Shown: positions 41,317 through 50,401, counted from the first letter of the stretch. The stretch: 64,000 bases of DNA from Rhizorhabdus histidinilytica (GCF_900167915.1 NZ_FUYM01000010.1:177158-241157), one strand, 5' to 3'. Notes: a model not told the origin generated them from the sequence alone. Made by a program: numbers and translations.

Positions 41317-42557
41317 CCCGCCGCGGTACGGGCGAGGGCGGAGCGCTCGCCGAATTGCGGAGCAACTGGCTGCTCCTGGTGGCCTGTGCGATCGGCGTCG
41401 GGTGCAGCGCGATCGCCCTGCCCTTCTATTCGATCGGTCCGCTGACCAAACCCGTCGAAGCCGCCACCGGCTGGGCCCGGTCCGACATCCAGTTCGCCAT
41501 CCTCTTCAGCTCCGGGATCGGTGCGCTCACCTCTCCGGTCGTCGGCTGGCTGATCGAACGCTATGGCGCACGCCGCGTGGCGCTCCCCTCGCTGGTCGGC
41601 GTGTCCGCCGGACTGACCCTGGCTTCCTTCGCCAGCTCGCTCGGCCAGTTCTGGGCAGGATATGCGGCGGCGGCGATCCTGGGGGCCGGTTCCAATCCCG
41701 TGCTCTGGTCGCGCGTCGTCGCCGGCAGCTTCGACAAGGCGCGAGGCACGGCGCTGGGCCTCGCCCTCGTCGGTACGGCGTTCATCGCCATGCTGCTCCC
41801 CAACCTCGTCGCGATGGCCGAGCCGGCCCTGGGATGGCAGGGCGCGCTGCGGCTCATCGCGGCGTTGCCGATCCTTGTGGCCTTTCCGGTCGTCTACCTG
41901 TTCCTGCGGCCCGGCGAGGCGGATCCGAAACGCGCCGCAGCCCATGAGCTCGAGGGGCTGGACGTGCCGCAGGCGCTGAGCAACCATCGCTTCTGGATAC
42001 TCACCGGCTCGATCCTGTGCGGATATCTCGCCATATCGGGGGCGGGCCCCAATCTGGTGCCGACCCTGTCCGATCGCGGCTTCGATGCGGTGTCGGCGGC
42101 GGGGATCGCCAGCTTCTACGCCATCAGCATGATCCCGGGACGCATCCTGTCCGGTTTCCTGATGGACAGGTTCTGGGCCCCGGCGGTGGCGTGCGTCGTC
42201 CTGATCCTGCCGGCGATCGCGTGCGTGCTGATCAGCGGATCGAGCGACAGCGTCGTGCTGGCCTTTTCCTGTGCGCTGCTCGGCCTGGCGGCGGGCGCCG
42301 AACTCGACGTGCTGGCGTTCCTCACCGCGCGCTATTTCGGCTTGCGTCACTATCCCCAGATATATGCGCTGAGCTATGTCGCGCTGGCGGCGGGCAGCGC
42401 CGTCGCGCCGACCATCTTCTCGCGAATCTACGAGGCGACGCAGAGCTACCAGGCGAGTTTCCACATCGCCGCCGCCCTGTTCATGCTGGGCGGCTTGCTT
42501 GTCCTGATGCTGGGACGCTATCCGGATTTGCGCAAGGGGACGGGAGGCAAGCGCTGA
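41313..42557 (+). CDS. MFS transporter (monocarboxylate/OFA-like)
   Basis: A 414-residue twelve-helix MFS protein starting at GTG 41313 (GTGA overlap). Seen: GWARSDIQFAILFSSGIGALTSPV, GWLIERYGARRV in loop 2-3, and FLTARYFGLRHYPQIYAL, a segment shared with the transporter at 49146. The two belong to the same subgroup, which often moves carboxylates. It lies between the VOC and MarR genes. Confidence 0.87.
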   Translation: MTRRGTGEGGALAELRSNWLLLVACAIGVGCSAIALPFYSIGPLTKPVEAATGWARSDIQFAILFSSGIGALTSPVVGWLIERYGARRVALPSLVGVSAGLTLASFASSLGQFWAGYAAAAILGAGSNPVLWSRVVAGSFDKARGTALGLALVGTAFIAMLLPNLVAMAEPALGWQGALRLIAALPILVAFPVVYLFLRPGEADPKRAAAHELEGLDVPQALSNHRFWILTGSILCGYLAISGAGPNLVPTLSDRGFDAVSAAGIASFYAISMIPGRILSGFLMDRFWAPAVACVVLILPAIACVLISGSSDSVVLAFSCALLGLAAGAELDVLAFLTARYFGLRHYPQIYALSYVALAAGSAVAPTIFSRIYEATQSYQASFHIAAALFMLGGLLVLMLGRYPDLRKGTGGKR

Positions 42558-43015
42558 TGGACGAGACGACCGACATGGGCACGCCGCCGCTGCGCGATCG
42601 CATCTCCTTCCTCGTCCATCGCATCAATGCGCATCTGTTGCGCATCACCAATCCCAAGCTGAAGATCTGGGGAATCGACCTCACCGAGTCGCGGCTGCTG
42701 GTGTCGCTGCTGGAGAATGGGCCGCTGGCAGCCGGCGATATCGTGCGGATCATGGCGCTGCCGCAATCGACCATCTCCCACCAGCTCAAGCGGCTGGAGA
42801 AGCGCGGCTATGTGCGGCGGACACCCGGTATCCACGATTCGCGCGTCATCACCGCCGAGCTGACGGACAGCGGGCGGCAGGTCGCCATCGAGGGCAACGC
42901 GCTCAGCCAGGAAGTGACCGATCGCCTGGTCAGCGCGATCGGCCGCGAAGAGCTGGAACAGCTCCGCGCCGCGATGAAGCGCATCGACGACGCGCTCGCC
43001 CCTGGCGCCCGCTAG
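42557..43015 (+). CDS. MarR-family regulator, candidate for the second regulon
   Basis: A 152-residue winged-helix regulator: LTESRLLVSLLENGPLAAGDIV, MALPQSTISHQLKRLEKRGYV (recognition helix), and PGIHDSRVITAELTDSG (wing). It starts at TGATG after the transporter. MarR proteins bind palindromes of about 16-20 bp, matching the GATWTC-centred sites in four nearby promoter regions, including that of its own operon. It is the only regulator gene between 30 and 52 kb, so it is the leading candidate. A hairpin repeat follows its stop. Confidence 0.86.
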   Translation: MDETTDMGTPPLRDRISFLVHRINAHLLRITNPKLKIWGIDLTESRLLVSLLENGPLAAGDIVRIMALPQSTISHQLKRLEKRGYVRRTPGIHDSRVITAELTDSGRQVAIEGNALSQEVTDRLVSAIGREELEQLRAAMKRIDDALAPGAR

Positions 43016-43052
43016 AGCGGTTTCCGATCCGATCGCATCGGACCGGCCGCTC
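43015..43052. repeat. dispersed hairpin repeat, possible terminator
   Basis: Outer stem GAGCGG (43015-43020) and CCGCTC (43047-43052), inner stem TCCGAT-CGC-ATCGGA (43028-43042). It is similar to the element at 4759-4796, and again the TAG stop of the preceding gene adjoins the outer arm. It may terminate the MarR operon before the TonB receptor promoter. Confidence 0.6.
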
Positions 43053-43151
43053 CAGTCACCTGTCTATCGCGATTTCCGTCCGCCGGGCGTCGCTGCAACC
43101 ACCAGCTCTCCGCATCCGGGATCGTCCTCGCGAGAGAAATTTCTTGCGGCA

Positions 43152-43195
43152 TCGATATATTTCGATATGAATGCATTTAATTCGATATCGATATT
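43152..43195. promoter_or_regulatory. candidate operator D: four TCGATAT repeats
   Basis: TCGATAT occurs at 43152, 43162, 43182 and 43188, the first three spaced 10 and 20 bp apart, i.e. on one face of the helix. The 18-mer TAATTCGATATCGATATT (43178-43195) matches site A at 14 of 18 positions. It lies 31 bp before the TonB receptor start, in a very AT-rich stretch. Confidence 0.52.
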
Positions 43196-43225
43196 AATCG
43201 AATAATCGGCACAGGGAGAGGTCGC

Positions 43226-45493
43226 ATGAAGACATCCGTTCGAGGATCATTGGCGATGGCGAGTGCTGCGGCACTGGGCATGGCGCTGGTTTCGCCGGCT
43301 TACGCGCAGGCTGCGGACCCAAATCCGGACGGCATCCAGGACATCGTCGTCTATGCCCAGAAGAAGGCGCGCGGCGAGCAGCTCCAGAAAGTGCCGATGG
43401 CGATCAGCGCGATCGATTCCAAGACGATCGAGGCCTCGCACGCGATCGACATCCGCGACATCGGACGCCTCGTCCCCAACGCCCAGCTCGACGGGGTCGG
43501 CACCTTCCCCGGCTTCGCCAACTTCTTCATGCGCGGCGTCGGCGTGAGTACCAGCGTCAGGTCGCTCGACCCGGCGGTCAACATCATCCAGGACGGGATG
43601 GTCATCGGCTACCAGGCAGGCGCCGTGCTGGACACGTTCGACACCGAGGGGGTGGAGGTGCTGCGTGGTCCGCAGGGCGTGCTGTTCGGCCGCAACGCAT
43701 CGGGCGGTGCCGTCAGCCTGCGCAGCAAGCGCCCCACCGGCAAGAGCGAAGCGACGTTCAAGGTCACCCTGGGCAATGCGAACACGGTCGAGACCCGGAC
43801 CGGGCTGGAGACCGCCATCGTCGAGGACAAGGTCTTCGCGCGCCTCGCGGTGCTGACCCGCAACAATGACGGCTTCTTCCACAACCGGAACAGCGGCACC
43901 TTCGTGACCGTCCCGGCCGCGACCAACGCCAACCCCACCGGGGCCGCCGCGGCGCAGCACAAGGAAGGCCGGGTCGGTGGCGCCGACGAGGTGGTCGTCA
44001 AGTCGACCTGGGTCTTCAATGTCGCCGAAGCCACGCGGTTCACGCTGCTCGGCCAGTATATCAATTTCAAGGACGGCGGCGGCGCGACCCGTTCCTTCTT
44101 CGTTCCCGGCAGCCCTCAGCGGCAGCAGCAGACCCTGTGGGGCTATACGCCTGCCGACAAGAAGTGGGGCGTCAATCTGGGCACGCCCGGCTATACCGAC
44201 ATCAAGGGCTTCCATATCATCGGGGAGCTGTCGCAGGACATCGGCGCCGGCACGCTCACCGCGATCGGCGCCTACCGCAAGGTCAGCTATGACTCGACGC
44301 TCAACGTCGGCGGCGATCCCTTCGACGTGCTGCTGTTCCCCGACGGGGAGGAGGATGCCAAGCAAAGCAGCTTCGAGGCACGCTACAACATCACCATCGC
44401 GGACCGGTTCGACCTGCTGGTCGGCGGCTTCTACTTCAACCTGAAGGAGGATGTGTTCGAGAAGCGCCTGACCCGGCTCCCGACGACCACGCTCGACCGC
44501 TACACCGTCAACGTGTGGGACCAGGACATCAAGTCCTATGCGGCCTTCGCCAATCTCGATTTCCACATCACCCCCGAACTGACCGCATCGGCCGGCGTCC
44601 GCTACAGCAAGGACACCAAGCGGATGCACGTCCAGCCGCTGGTCAACTGCCCGGGCCAGAGCTTCGAATCCTGCGTGCTCAACTTCCTCGACGCGAAGAA
44701 GTCGTGGGACGACGTCTCACCGCGGTTCGTGGTGAACTACAAGGTGCAGCCCAATATCATGCTCTATGCGAGCTATTCGCGCGGCTACCGCGCGGGCAAC
44801 TTCAATGCCCGCGCGCCATCGGCCGGCGGTGCCGTCACCCCGGCCAATCCGGAGACGGTCGCGTCGTACGAAGTGGGCGTGAAGTCCGACCTGCTGAACA
44901 ATCGCCTGCGCATCAACCTGGGCTATTATCGTCAGAAATATGACGACATCCAGCGGCTCGTCCAGTTCGCCGTTGCCGGCGAATCTCCGGCCCAGCAGCT
45001 GTTCAACGCCGCCAAGGCGACGATCCAGGGCATCGAGCTGGAAACCGCATTTGCTCCGGTCCGTGGCCTGCGCTTCGACGGATCGCTGGGCTATACCGAC
45101 GCGAAATATGACTCGTTCAACAACCTGACCGGGCTGCCGGCCGGCGTCAGCGCGACGAGCCTACGCTTCGACCGGGTGCCGAAATGGACCGCCTATATCG
45201 GCGGCAGCTACGAAACCGATCTCGGCGACGACAGCTCGCTATCGTTCCGCACCGGCTACACCTGGCGCTCGCATGTCTACACCGACGTGCTGAACACGCC
45301 TCTGCTCGAACAGAAGGCCTATGGCCTTTGGGACGCGAACGTCACCTACGAGCGGGGCCGCTGGTCGGTGTCGTTGTTCGGCCGCAATCTGGCCAATACC
45401 GAATATGCCGAGATCAAGTCGCCGAACATCGGATACAACGCCTTTGGCGGCATGCCGCGCTATTATGGCGTCGAGTTCGGCGTCCGCTTCTGA
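43226..45493 (+). CDS. TonB-dependent outer-membrane receptor
   Basis: A 755-residue receptor with a Sec signal (MASAAALGMALVSPAYAQA), a TonB-box-like DIVVYAQ, the plug domain (VPMAISAID; VLRGPQGVLFGRNASGGAV), and a beta-barrel ending in EFGVRF with the C-terminal Phe. GGAGAGG precedes the ATG. The sphingomonad receptors of this type import aromatic, terpenoid or oligosaccharide compounds. Its promoter repeats link it to the MarR regulon, so it probably imports the island's substrate. Confidence 0.92.
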   Translation: MKTSVRGSLAMASAAALGMALVSPAYAQAADPNPDGIQDIVVYAQKKARGEQLQKVPMAISAIDSKTIEASHAIDIRDIGRLVPNAQLDGVGTFPGFANFFMRGVGVSTSVRSLDPAVNIIQDGMVIGYQAGAVLDTFDTEGVEVLRGPQGVLFGRNASGGAVSLRSKRPTGKSEATFKVTLGNANTVETRTGLETAIVEDKVFARLAVLTRNNDGFFHNRNSGTFVTVPAATNANPTGAAAAQHKEGRVGGADEVVVKSTWVFNVAEATRFTLLGQYINFKDGGGATRSFFVPGSPQRQQQTLWGYTPADKKWGVNLGTPGYTDIKGFHIIGELSQDIGAGTLTAIGAYRKVSYDSTLNVGGDPFDVLLFPDGEEDAKQSSFEARYNITIADRFDLLVGGFYFNLKEDVFEKRLTRLPTTTLDRYTVNVWDQDIKSYAAFANLDFHITPELTASAGVRYSKDTKRMHVQPLVNCPGQSFESCVLNFLDAKKSWDDVSPRFVVNYKVQPNIMLYASYSRGYRAGNFNARAPSAGGAVTPANPETVASYEVGVKSDLLNNRLRINLGYYRQKYDDIQRLVQFAVAGESPAQQLFNAAKATIQGIELETAFAPVRGLRFDGSLGYTDAKYDSFNNLTGLPAGVSATSLRFDRVPKWTAYIGGSYETDLGDDSSLSFRTGYTWRSHVYTDVLNTPLLEQKAYGLWDANVTYERGRWSVSLFGRNLANTEYAEIKSPNIGYNAFGGMPRYYGVEFGVRF

Positions 45494-45529
45494 TCGCCGC
45501 CGCCGAGCACTGGCGAACGACATCCGGAA

Positions 45530-45556
45530 GGCTGGCGGGAGGATATCCCGCCAGCC
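45530..45556 (+). terminator. hairpin after the TonB receptor gene
   Basis: GGCTGGCGGGA-GGATA-TCCCGCCAGCC, a perfect 11-bp stem with a 5-nt loop, 37 bp after the stop. No U-run follows, but its strength and position fit a transcript end. Confidence 0.6.
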
Positions 45557-45610
45557 CGTCCACCCTGACGAAAGCGAGGCCCGATTGAGGCAGTTCGGCG
45601 CAGGGGCCGG

Positions 45611-45780
45611 CTATCCGACGACCTTCGACATCGCCTCTCGCATCAGATCGATGCAGAGCGTCGCCGCCGGCGACAGGCTGCAGCGGGCCGGGCAGGTGGC
45701 GGAGATCGGCAAGGCGATCGGGCAGGTCCCTCGCCTCAACCGCGATTTCCCGCCGGTCGTCCATCCCGTCACGTTCGTGC
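45611..45780 (-). pseudogene. possible remnant of a LysR-type regulator C-terminus
   Basis: The 392-bp gap 45494-45885 holds no complete gene. On the minus strand one frame ending in TAG at 45611 reads CSLSPAATLCIDLMREAM shortly before the stop, resembling the end of LysR-type regulators (LSPAARxFIDxLRE). Upstream residues do not continue the family in the same frame, so it would be a decayed fragment. The match is short, so this may be chance. Confidence 0.3.
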
Positions 45781-45885
45781 AGCCGGACACGGGCCGCAGC
45801 GCACGACGATCATGGGACTATGGCCTGGGCCGTCGCCTCCATGATCGCCGGGCAGCCTGACCGCCCTCGCTCCACCGGCCGCCGT

Positions 45886-46692
45886 TCATCCCACCATATA
45901 ACCGCCGTCGACGGCCATGACGTGGCCGGTCATGTAGCTCGACGCGGGACTGGCAAGGAACAGGATCGCGCTCGCGAGCTGGATCGGCTGGGCGGAACCG
46001 AGCAGCAGGCGGCCGGGCATCATGATCGGCCCCTTGGGGTCGAAGCCCATGCCGCCCTCGCGCATGCGGCGCGACCCTTCGGTATCGACGCCGCCCGGCA
46101 TGATTGCGTTGATGCGGATGCCGTCCGCCGCGAATTCGGCCGCCGAGGTGCGGGTGATGCCGTTCACCGCCGACTTCGATGAATCATAATGGGTGTTGTT
46201 GAAGATGGTCGGGTGCGCAGCACCGATCGTCGAGATGTTGACGATCGCGCCGCCGCGCTCCTTCCCCTGCCGCCGCATGACCCTGATCGCCTCGCGCATG
46301 CACAGGAAGGTGCCGCGCGTGTTGACCGCGTGCATCCTATCCCAGGTCTCGACGCTCATCTCCATGAAGTCGGCCTTGGGACGGTAAGCGGCATTGTTGA
46401 CGAGGATGTCGACGCCGCCCAGCGCCTCGGCCGCGCGCGTTGTCATCGCCTTGACCCGGGCCTCGTCCGAGATGTCGGCCTCCAGCCCGATCGCTTGGCC
46501 GCCCGCCGCGACGATCTCGGCGGCGACCGCCTCGGCTCCGGCCAGGTCGAGGTCGACCACCGCGACCCTGGCGCCGGCGTCGGCCATCAGCTTCGCGGTC
46601 GCCTTGCCGATGCCGGAGGCCGCGCCGGTGACGATGGCGACCTTGCCCGGCACCGCGAACAGGCTGCGAAGGGTGCTGTCGGAAATGGGCAT
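45886..46692 (-). CDS. short-chain dehydrogenase/reductase
   Basis: A 268-residue SDR with TGAASGIGKATA, VVDLDLAG (Asp, suggesting NAD(H)), NNAAYR, ISTIGAAHP, and YDSSK as the catalytic pair. It is the last gene of the MFS-P450-VOC-SDR-SDR operon, 18 nt after the previous gene. It shares the TIGxxHPxxxxN segment with its neighbour, so the pair are duplicates. Confidence 0.87.
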   Translation of the reverse strand: MPISDSTLRSLFAVPGKVAIVTGAASGIGKATAKLMADAGARVAVVDLDLAGAEAVAAEIVAAGGQAIGLEADISDEARVKAMTTRAAEALGGVDILVNNAAYRPKADFMEMSVETWDRMHAVNTRGTFLCMREAIRVMRRQGKERGGAIVNISTIGAAHPTIFNNTHYDSSKSAVNGITRTSAAEFAADGIRINAIMPGGVDTEGSRRMREGGMGFDPKGPIMMPGRLLLGSAQPIQLASAILFLASPASSYMTGHVMAVDGGYMVG

Positions 46693-46710
46693 CTGGGAAT
46701 CTCCGGGATT

Positions 46711-47487
46711 TCAGGAAATCAGGAAGCCGCCGTCGACGGCGATCATCTGGCCGCTGATGTAGCGGCCGGCGGGGCCGGCCAGCAGCAGCACCGCGCCAGC
46801 CACGTCCTCGGGCGTGCCATAGCCATGCAGCATGCGCGCCCGATCGGTGCCGGGGCCGCTGCGCGGCACGTTGGCGGCCACCGTCTCGGTGATGATCGCG
46901 CCGGGCAGGATCGCGTTGGCGGTGATGTTGTCGGCGGCGAAGTCGAGTGCGCAGTTGAGCGTGAACTGGTTGAGCCCCGCTCGGGACGCCGAATAGGCGC
47001 CGTTGCCGTGCAGCACCGGGTGGCGGCTGCCGATCGTCGTCATGTTGACGATCCGCCCGCCGCCGGCCCGGCGCATCAGCCGCACCGCCCCCTTGGTGGC
47101 GAGGAAGGCGCTGCGCAGGTTGACGGCCTGGACATGGTCCCATTCGGCGGCGTCGATCTCGAGCGTCGACCGGTTGTGGTTGAGCACCACGGCGTTGACG
47201 AGGATGTCGAGCCGGCCGTGGCGATCGCCGATATCGGAGAACAGTGCCGCGACCGAAGCCTCGGACGTCACGTCTACCGCGATCGCCTCGGCCCCCAGCT
47301 CCGCGGCGATCTCCCGCCCGCGCGGGAGGCGCTCCTCCTCGTCGGCGAGGATCACCGTCGCCCCGGCGGCGGCGAGCGCTACAGCGCTGGCCCGGCCCAT
47401 TCCCACCGCGCCACCGGTGACCAGCGCCACCCGGCCGACGAGGCCGAACATCGCGGCGAGCGCCGCGGCATCAGTGGCGCGGGACAT
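46711..47487 (-). CDS. short-chain dehydrogenase/reductase with YxxxR
   Basis: A 258-residue SDR (TGGAVGMGRASA, VDVTSEASV, MTTIGSRHPVLHGNG). The catalytic segment is YSASRAG, so Arg takes the place of the normal Lys; the NNAG motif is also changed to VNAVV. The fold is intact. Activity may be low or altered, or the protein may support its neighbour. It overlaps the VOC gene upstream by 17 nt. Confidence 0.85.
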   Translation of the reverse strand: MSRATDAAALAAMFGLVGRVALVTGGAVGMGRASAVALAAAGATVILADEEERLPRGREIAAELGAEAIAVDVTSEASVAALFSDIGDRHGRLDILVNAVVLNHNRSTLEIDAAEWDHVQAVNLRSAFLATKGAVRLMRRAGGGRIVNMTTIGSRHPVLHGNGAYSASRAGLNQFTLNCALDFAADNITANAILPGAIITETVAANVPRSGPGTDRARMLHGYGTPEDVAGAVLLLAGPAGRYISGQMIAVDGGFLIS

Positions 47488-47935
47488 CGTCGTAGAGCCT
47501 TTCGGCCGGCCCGGTCAGGCAGACATATTCGGTGTAGATGCCCAGGTCGGCGCGGGTGTCGACATAGGCGTAGCGCAGATGACCATCCATGACCGCGCCC
47601 TTCATCGGCGCGGCGAGACCGCTCGCGGAGATCGCTTCTTCCAAGGCTTCCCAGCCCGCCGCACCGGCGATCCGGTAGCCGAGGTGGTGGAGACGCGCGA
47701 TGCCGTCATCGGGGAGATGATCGCGGTACAGTGCCGGCGCCGCCTCGCCGACCGCGATGATCTCTATCATCGACGGGCCGGCATAGGCATGCGCCGTTTC
47801 CATCCAGGGATTGGCCTGCCTGCGGCGGAAGTGCGCGATCCCGTAGCGGGCGCCGAGCCGCGCGGTCGCGGCGTCGAGATCGCGGGTGACGAAGCCGAAT
47901 TGGTAGAAGCCGGTCAGGGGCAGCGCCGCACTCAT
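47471..47935 (-). CDS. VOC-family protein
   Basis: A 154-residue VOC-fold protein from ATG 47935, overlapping the P450 stop (ATGA). Seen: FGFVTRDLDAATARLGARYGI, SMIEIIAVG, RLHHLGYRI, and LGIYTEYVCL with the metal-site Glu. Its relative at 40768 has the same layout. The role is unknown; lactone or keto-ester handling is possible. Confidence 0.78.
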   Translation of the reverse strand: MSAALPLTGFYQFGFVTRDLDAATARLGARYGIAHFRRRQANPWMETAHAYAGPSMIEIIAVGEAAPALYRDHLPDDGIARLHHLGYRIAGAAGWEALEEAISASGLAAPMKGAVMDGHLRYAYVDTRADLGIYTEYVCLTGPAERLYDDVPRH

Positions 47936-49149
47936 ATGTCCCATTCCAGATGGAGGCTCGACACGCCGTTGACCGACCCCGAATGGCTGTGCGGCCGATG
48001 CGCGGGATCGAGCCGGACCGCAGGCATGCGCTTCGTCCATTCCTCCAGGAAGATGCTCAGCTCGGAGCGGGCGAGCGGCGCGCCGACGCATTTGTGCGGT
48101 CCGTTGCCGAAGGTATCGTGCGCCGGCGTCTCCCGGTCGAAATCGACGGTCAGCGGATCGGCGTGGAGACGATCGTCCATGCTCGACATCGAGATCGGCA
48201 CCATGACCATCTCGTCGGCCTTGAAGGTCACGCCCTTGTAGGTGACGTCATGCTTCACCAGCCGGCCGGTATTGGAAAGGCCGTGGCGGCGGATATATTC
48301 CTCGGCGGCGCGTGCCGCGATCGAGGGATCGTCGCGCAGGCGGCGATGCAGTTCGGGATGCTCCGCCAGGTGCCAGGCGGTGAAGGACAGCATGTTCGCC
48401 ACCGTGTCGAGCCCGCCGAAGAAGACCAGCATCGCCATGCCGATCACCTCATGCTCGCCGCCGAAGCGAGGATTGCCGCGCCAGCCGGCGATGCGGCTCA
48501 GCAGGTCGTCGCCGGGCTCCGCGGCACGCGCGTCGAGCACCTCGCGCAGATAGGCCACGACCTTGCCGAGATAATGGTCCTTGGTCGGCTGGTCGCTGGC
48601 GTCGATATAGCCGACCGCCCACTCGACGAACTCGTCGCGCCGGTCGAGCGGCAGGTCGACGATGCCGAGGAAGATGGTGACCGGCATGATCCGCGCGAAC
48701 TGCCCGACGAACTCGCATCGGCCGAGCGGGCGCAGCTTCTCGATCAATTCGATAGTGAGCGCGCGGACCTGCTCGCCCAGCGCCTGTACCCGCTTGGGAG
48801 TGAAGGAGGGGTTGAGCACCGCCCGGTAGCGCGCATGGAGCGGCGGATCGACCGTCAGCGGCGGCATCCGCACCGGGCTCGCGCCGCGCGGGATGGTGAA
48901 CACCTCATGGCTGAACGTCTGATAGGTTTCCTGGACCCAGCGGATGTCCTCGGCGCGGGTCAGTATCCAGTGACCGCCATTATGCGGCGTCCAGACGATG
49001 TCGGGACCGTCGTGGAGCCGGCGCCAGGCGGTATAGACAGTGCCCTCGTCGATGCCGGGCGGATGGAAATAGTCGAAGTCGACGACCAGTTCGTCAGGGA
49101 CATGGGCGGGCTTTGCGACCCGGTCATAATTGGGGACATCGGCGTTCAT
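47932..49149 (-). CDS. cytochrome P450, CYP101/CYP111-like
   Basis: A 405-residue P450 with full normal structure: PPLTVDPPLHARYRAVLNP (helix C), FFGGLDTVANML (I-helix with the usual Asp-Thr), EEYIRRHG (ExxR), and FGNGPHKCVGAPLAR (heme Cys). The I-helix and the C-terminal half resemble camphor (P450cam) and linalool hydroxylases. This supports a terpenoid or alicyclic substrate for the island. It is flanked by an MFS transporter (ATGA overlap) and a VOC gene. Confidence 0.9.
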   Translation of the reverse strand: MNADVPNYDRVAKPAHVPDELVVDFDYFHPPGIDEGTVYTAWRRLHDGPDIVWTPHNGGHWILTRAEDIRWVQETYQTFSHEVFTIPRGASPVRMPPLTVDPPLHARYRAVLNPSFTPKRVQALGEQVRALTIELIEKLRPLGRCEFVGQFARIMPVTIFLGIVDLPLDRRDEFVEWAVGYIDASDQPTKDHYLGKVVAYLREVLDARAAEPGDDLLSRIAGWRGNPRFGGEHEVIGMAMLVFFGGLDTVANMLSFTAWHLAEHPELHRRLRDDPSIAARAAEEYIRRHGLSNTGRLVKHDVTYKGVTFKADEMVMVPISMSSMDDRLHADPLTVDFDRETPAHDTFGNGPHKCVGAPLARSELSIFLEEWTKRMPAVRLDPAHRPHSHSGSVNGVSSLHLEWDI

Positions 49150-50384
49150 GCGGGTTCCTCGCGAAGCCTGTCGGAAGGGGGGTAGGGGCCAAGCAGCAGA
49201 TAGGTGACCAGCGACAGCCCGAGTGCGGCGATGGCGGCCAGCAGCCCGGCGCGATAGTCGCCGAAACGATCGTGCAGCATGCCGATGCCGACCTGACCGA
49301 CCACCGACATCAGCACCATCACCATCACCGTGCTGCCGTAGATCGTCGAATAATGGCGGAGGCCGAAATAGCGCGCGCAGAGATAGGCGACGATGTCGAT
49401 CTCCGCACCCTGAGCCATGCCGATCAGCACCGCCGCGACCAGCGCGGTTGTGAGCGAGGGGGAGGACCCTATCAGCATCAGGCAGCCGAGCATCGGCCCC
49501 AGGCTGAACAGGCAGGCGACCAGCGGCGCCCAGACCCTGTCGACAAGCGTGCCCGAAACGAGCGTGCCGATCAGCACCGAGCCGGCGAGCACCCCGGTCA
49601 GCGTCGCGGCCATGCCGGCGGCGATGCCCTTCTCGGTCAGCAGCGGCTGGAACTGGCTGAGGATCGCCGAGAGCGGCGCATAGCCGAGCCCGGCGCACAG
49701 GCAGAGCAGCGCGACCCGATAGTCGCGGCGCGCGAGATTGAGGAAGGAGGTTTTGGTGGCCGGGACAGCCGATTTTCGGTCGGCGCTGTCCAGATCATGG
49801 ATACCGAACCAGCAGACCGGCAGGCCGACCAGCAGCACGATCCCGGCGAGCAGCAGGAAACCGGCCTGCCAGCCTTCGTTCGTGATCAGCCGCTGAAGGA
49901 TCGCGGGCAGCACGAGGCCAAGCAGCGATATGCCGATCCGGGTACAGGCCAGGGCGAGACCGCGCGAGGCGTTGAACCGCGCCGCGACCACGCGGGTGAA
50001 GGCCAGCCCCGTGGTCAGGATGCCGACGAGCTGTAGGAAGAAATAGGTGGCGTAGAACTGGACCAGCGAGCCGCTGAGCATGGTCATCGCCAGATAGGCG
50101 ATGCCGGTCAGCGACATCGCCGCCAGCAGCGGCCGCCGCACCCCGAAGCGATCGAGCAGGGCACCGGCGAAGGGCGACAGCACCGCCGTCACGAGCATGC
50201 CATTATGGGCGAGCGCGATCTCCCCGCGGGTCCAGCCGAATGCCGTCTCCCAGGGCTGGATGAACAGGCTCGCGCTGAATTGAAGCATCGAGAAGCCCGT
50301 CGCCACGCCCACCGAGGCGGTAGCGACGCTGCGCCAATGGGTGCGCCATTCCTGGCTTGCGCGATGGATCGGCGGATCGGTCAT
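49146..50384 (-). CDS. MFS transporter (monocarboxylate/OFA-like), second copy
   Basis: A 412-residue MFS transporter similar to the one at 41313: GWTRGEIALAHNGMLVTAVLSPFAGALLDRFGVRRP and YLCARYFGLRHYSTIYG. It is the first gene of the operon ending with the SDR at 45886. The gap to the TonB receptor gene upstream holds a strong terminator, so it probably has its own promoter or relies on read-through. Confidence 0.87.
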   Translation of the reverse strand: MTDPPIHRASQEWRTHWRSVATASVGVATGFSMLQFSASLFIQPWETAFGWTRGEIALAHNGMLVTAVLSPFAGALLDRFGVRRPLLAAMSLTGIAYLAMTMLSGSLVQFYATYFFLQLVGILTTGLAFTRVVAARFNASRGLALACTRIGISLLGLVLPAILQRLITNEGWQAGFLLLAGIVLLVGLPVCWFGIHDLDSADRKSAVPATKTSFLNLARRDYRVALLCLCAGLGYAPLSAILSQFQPLLTEKGIAAGMAATLTGVLAGSVLIGTLVSGTLVDRVWAPLVACLFSLGPMLGCLMLIGSSPSLTTALVAAVLIGMAQGAEIDIVAYLCARYFGLRHYSTIYGSTVMVMVLMSVVGQVGIGMLHDRFGDYRAGLLAAIAALGLSLVTYLLLGPYPPSDRLREEPA

Positions 50385-50401
50385 CTATCGCCTTATCAAG
50401 G

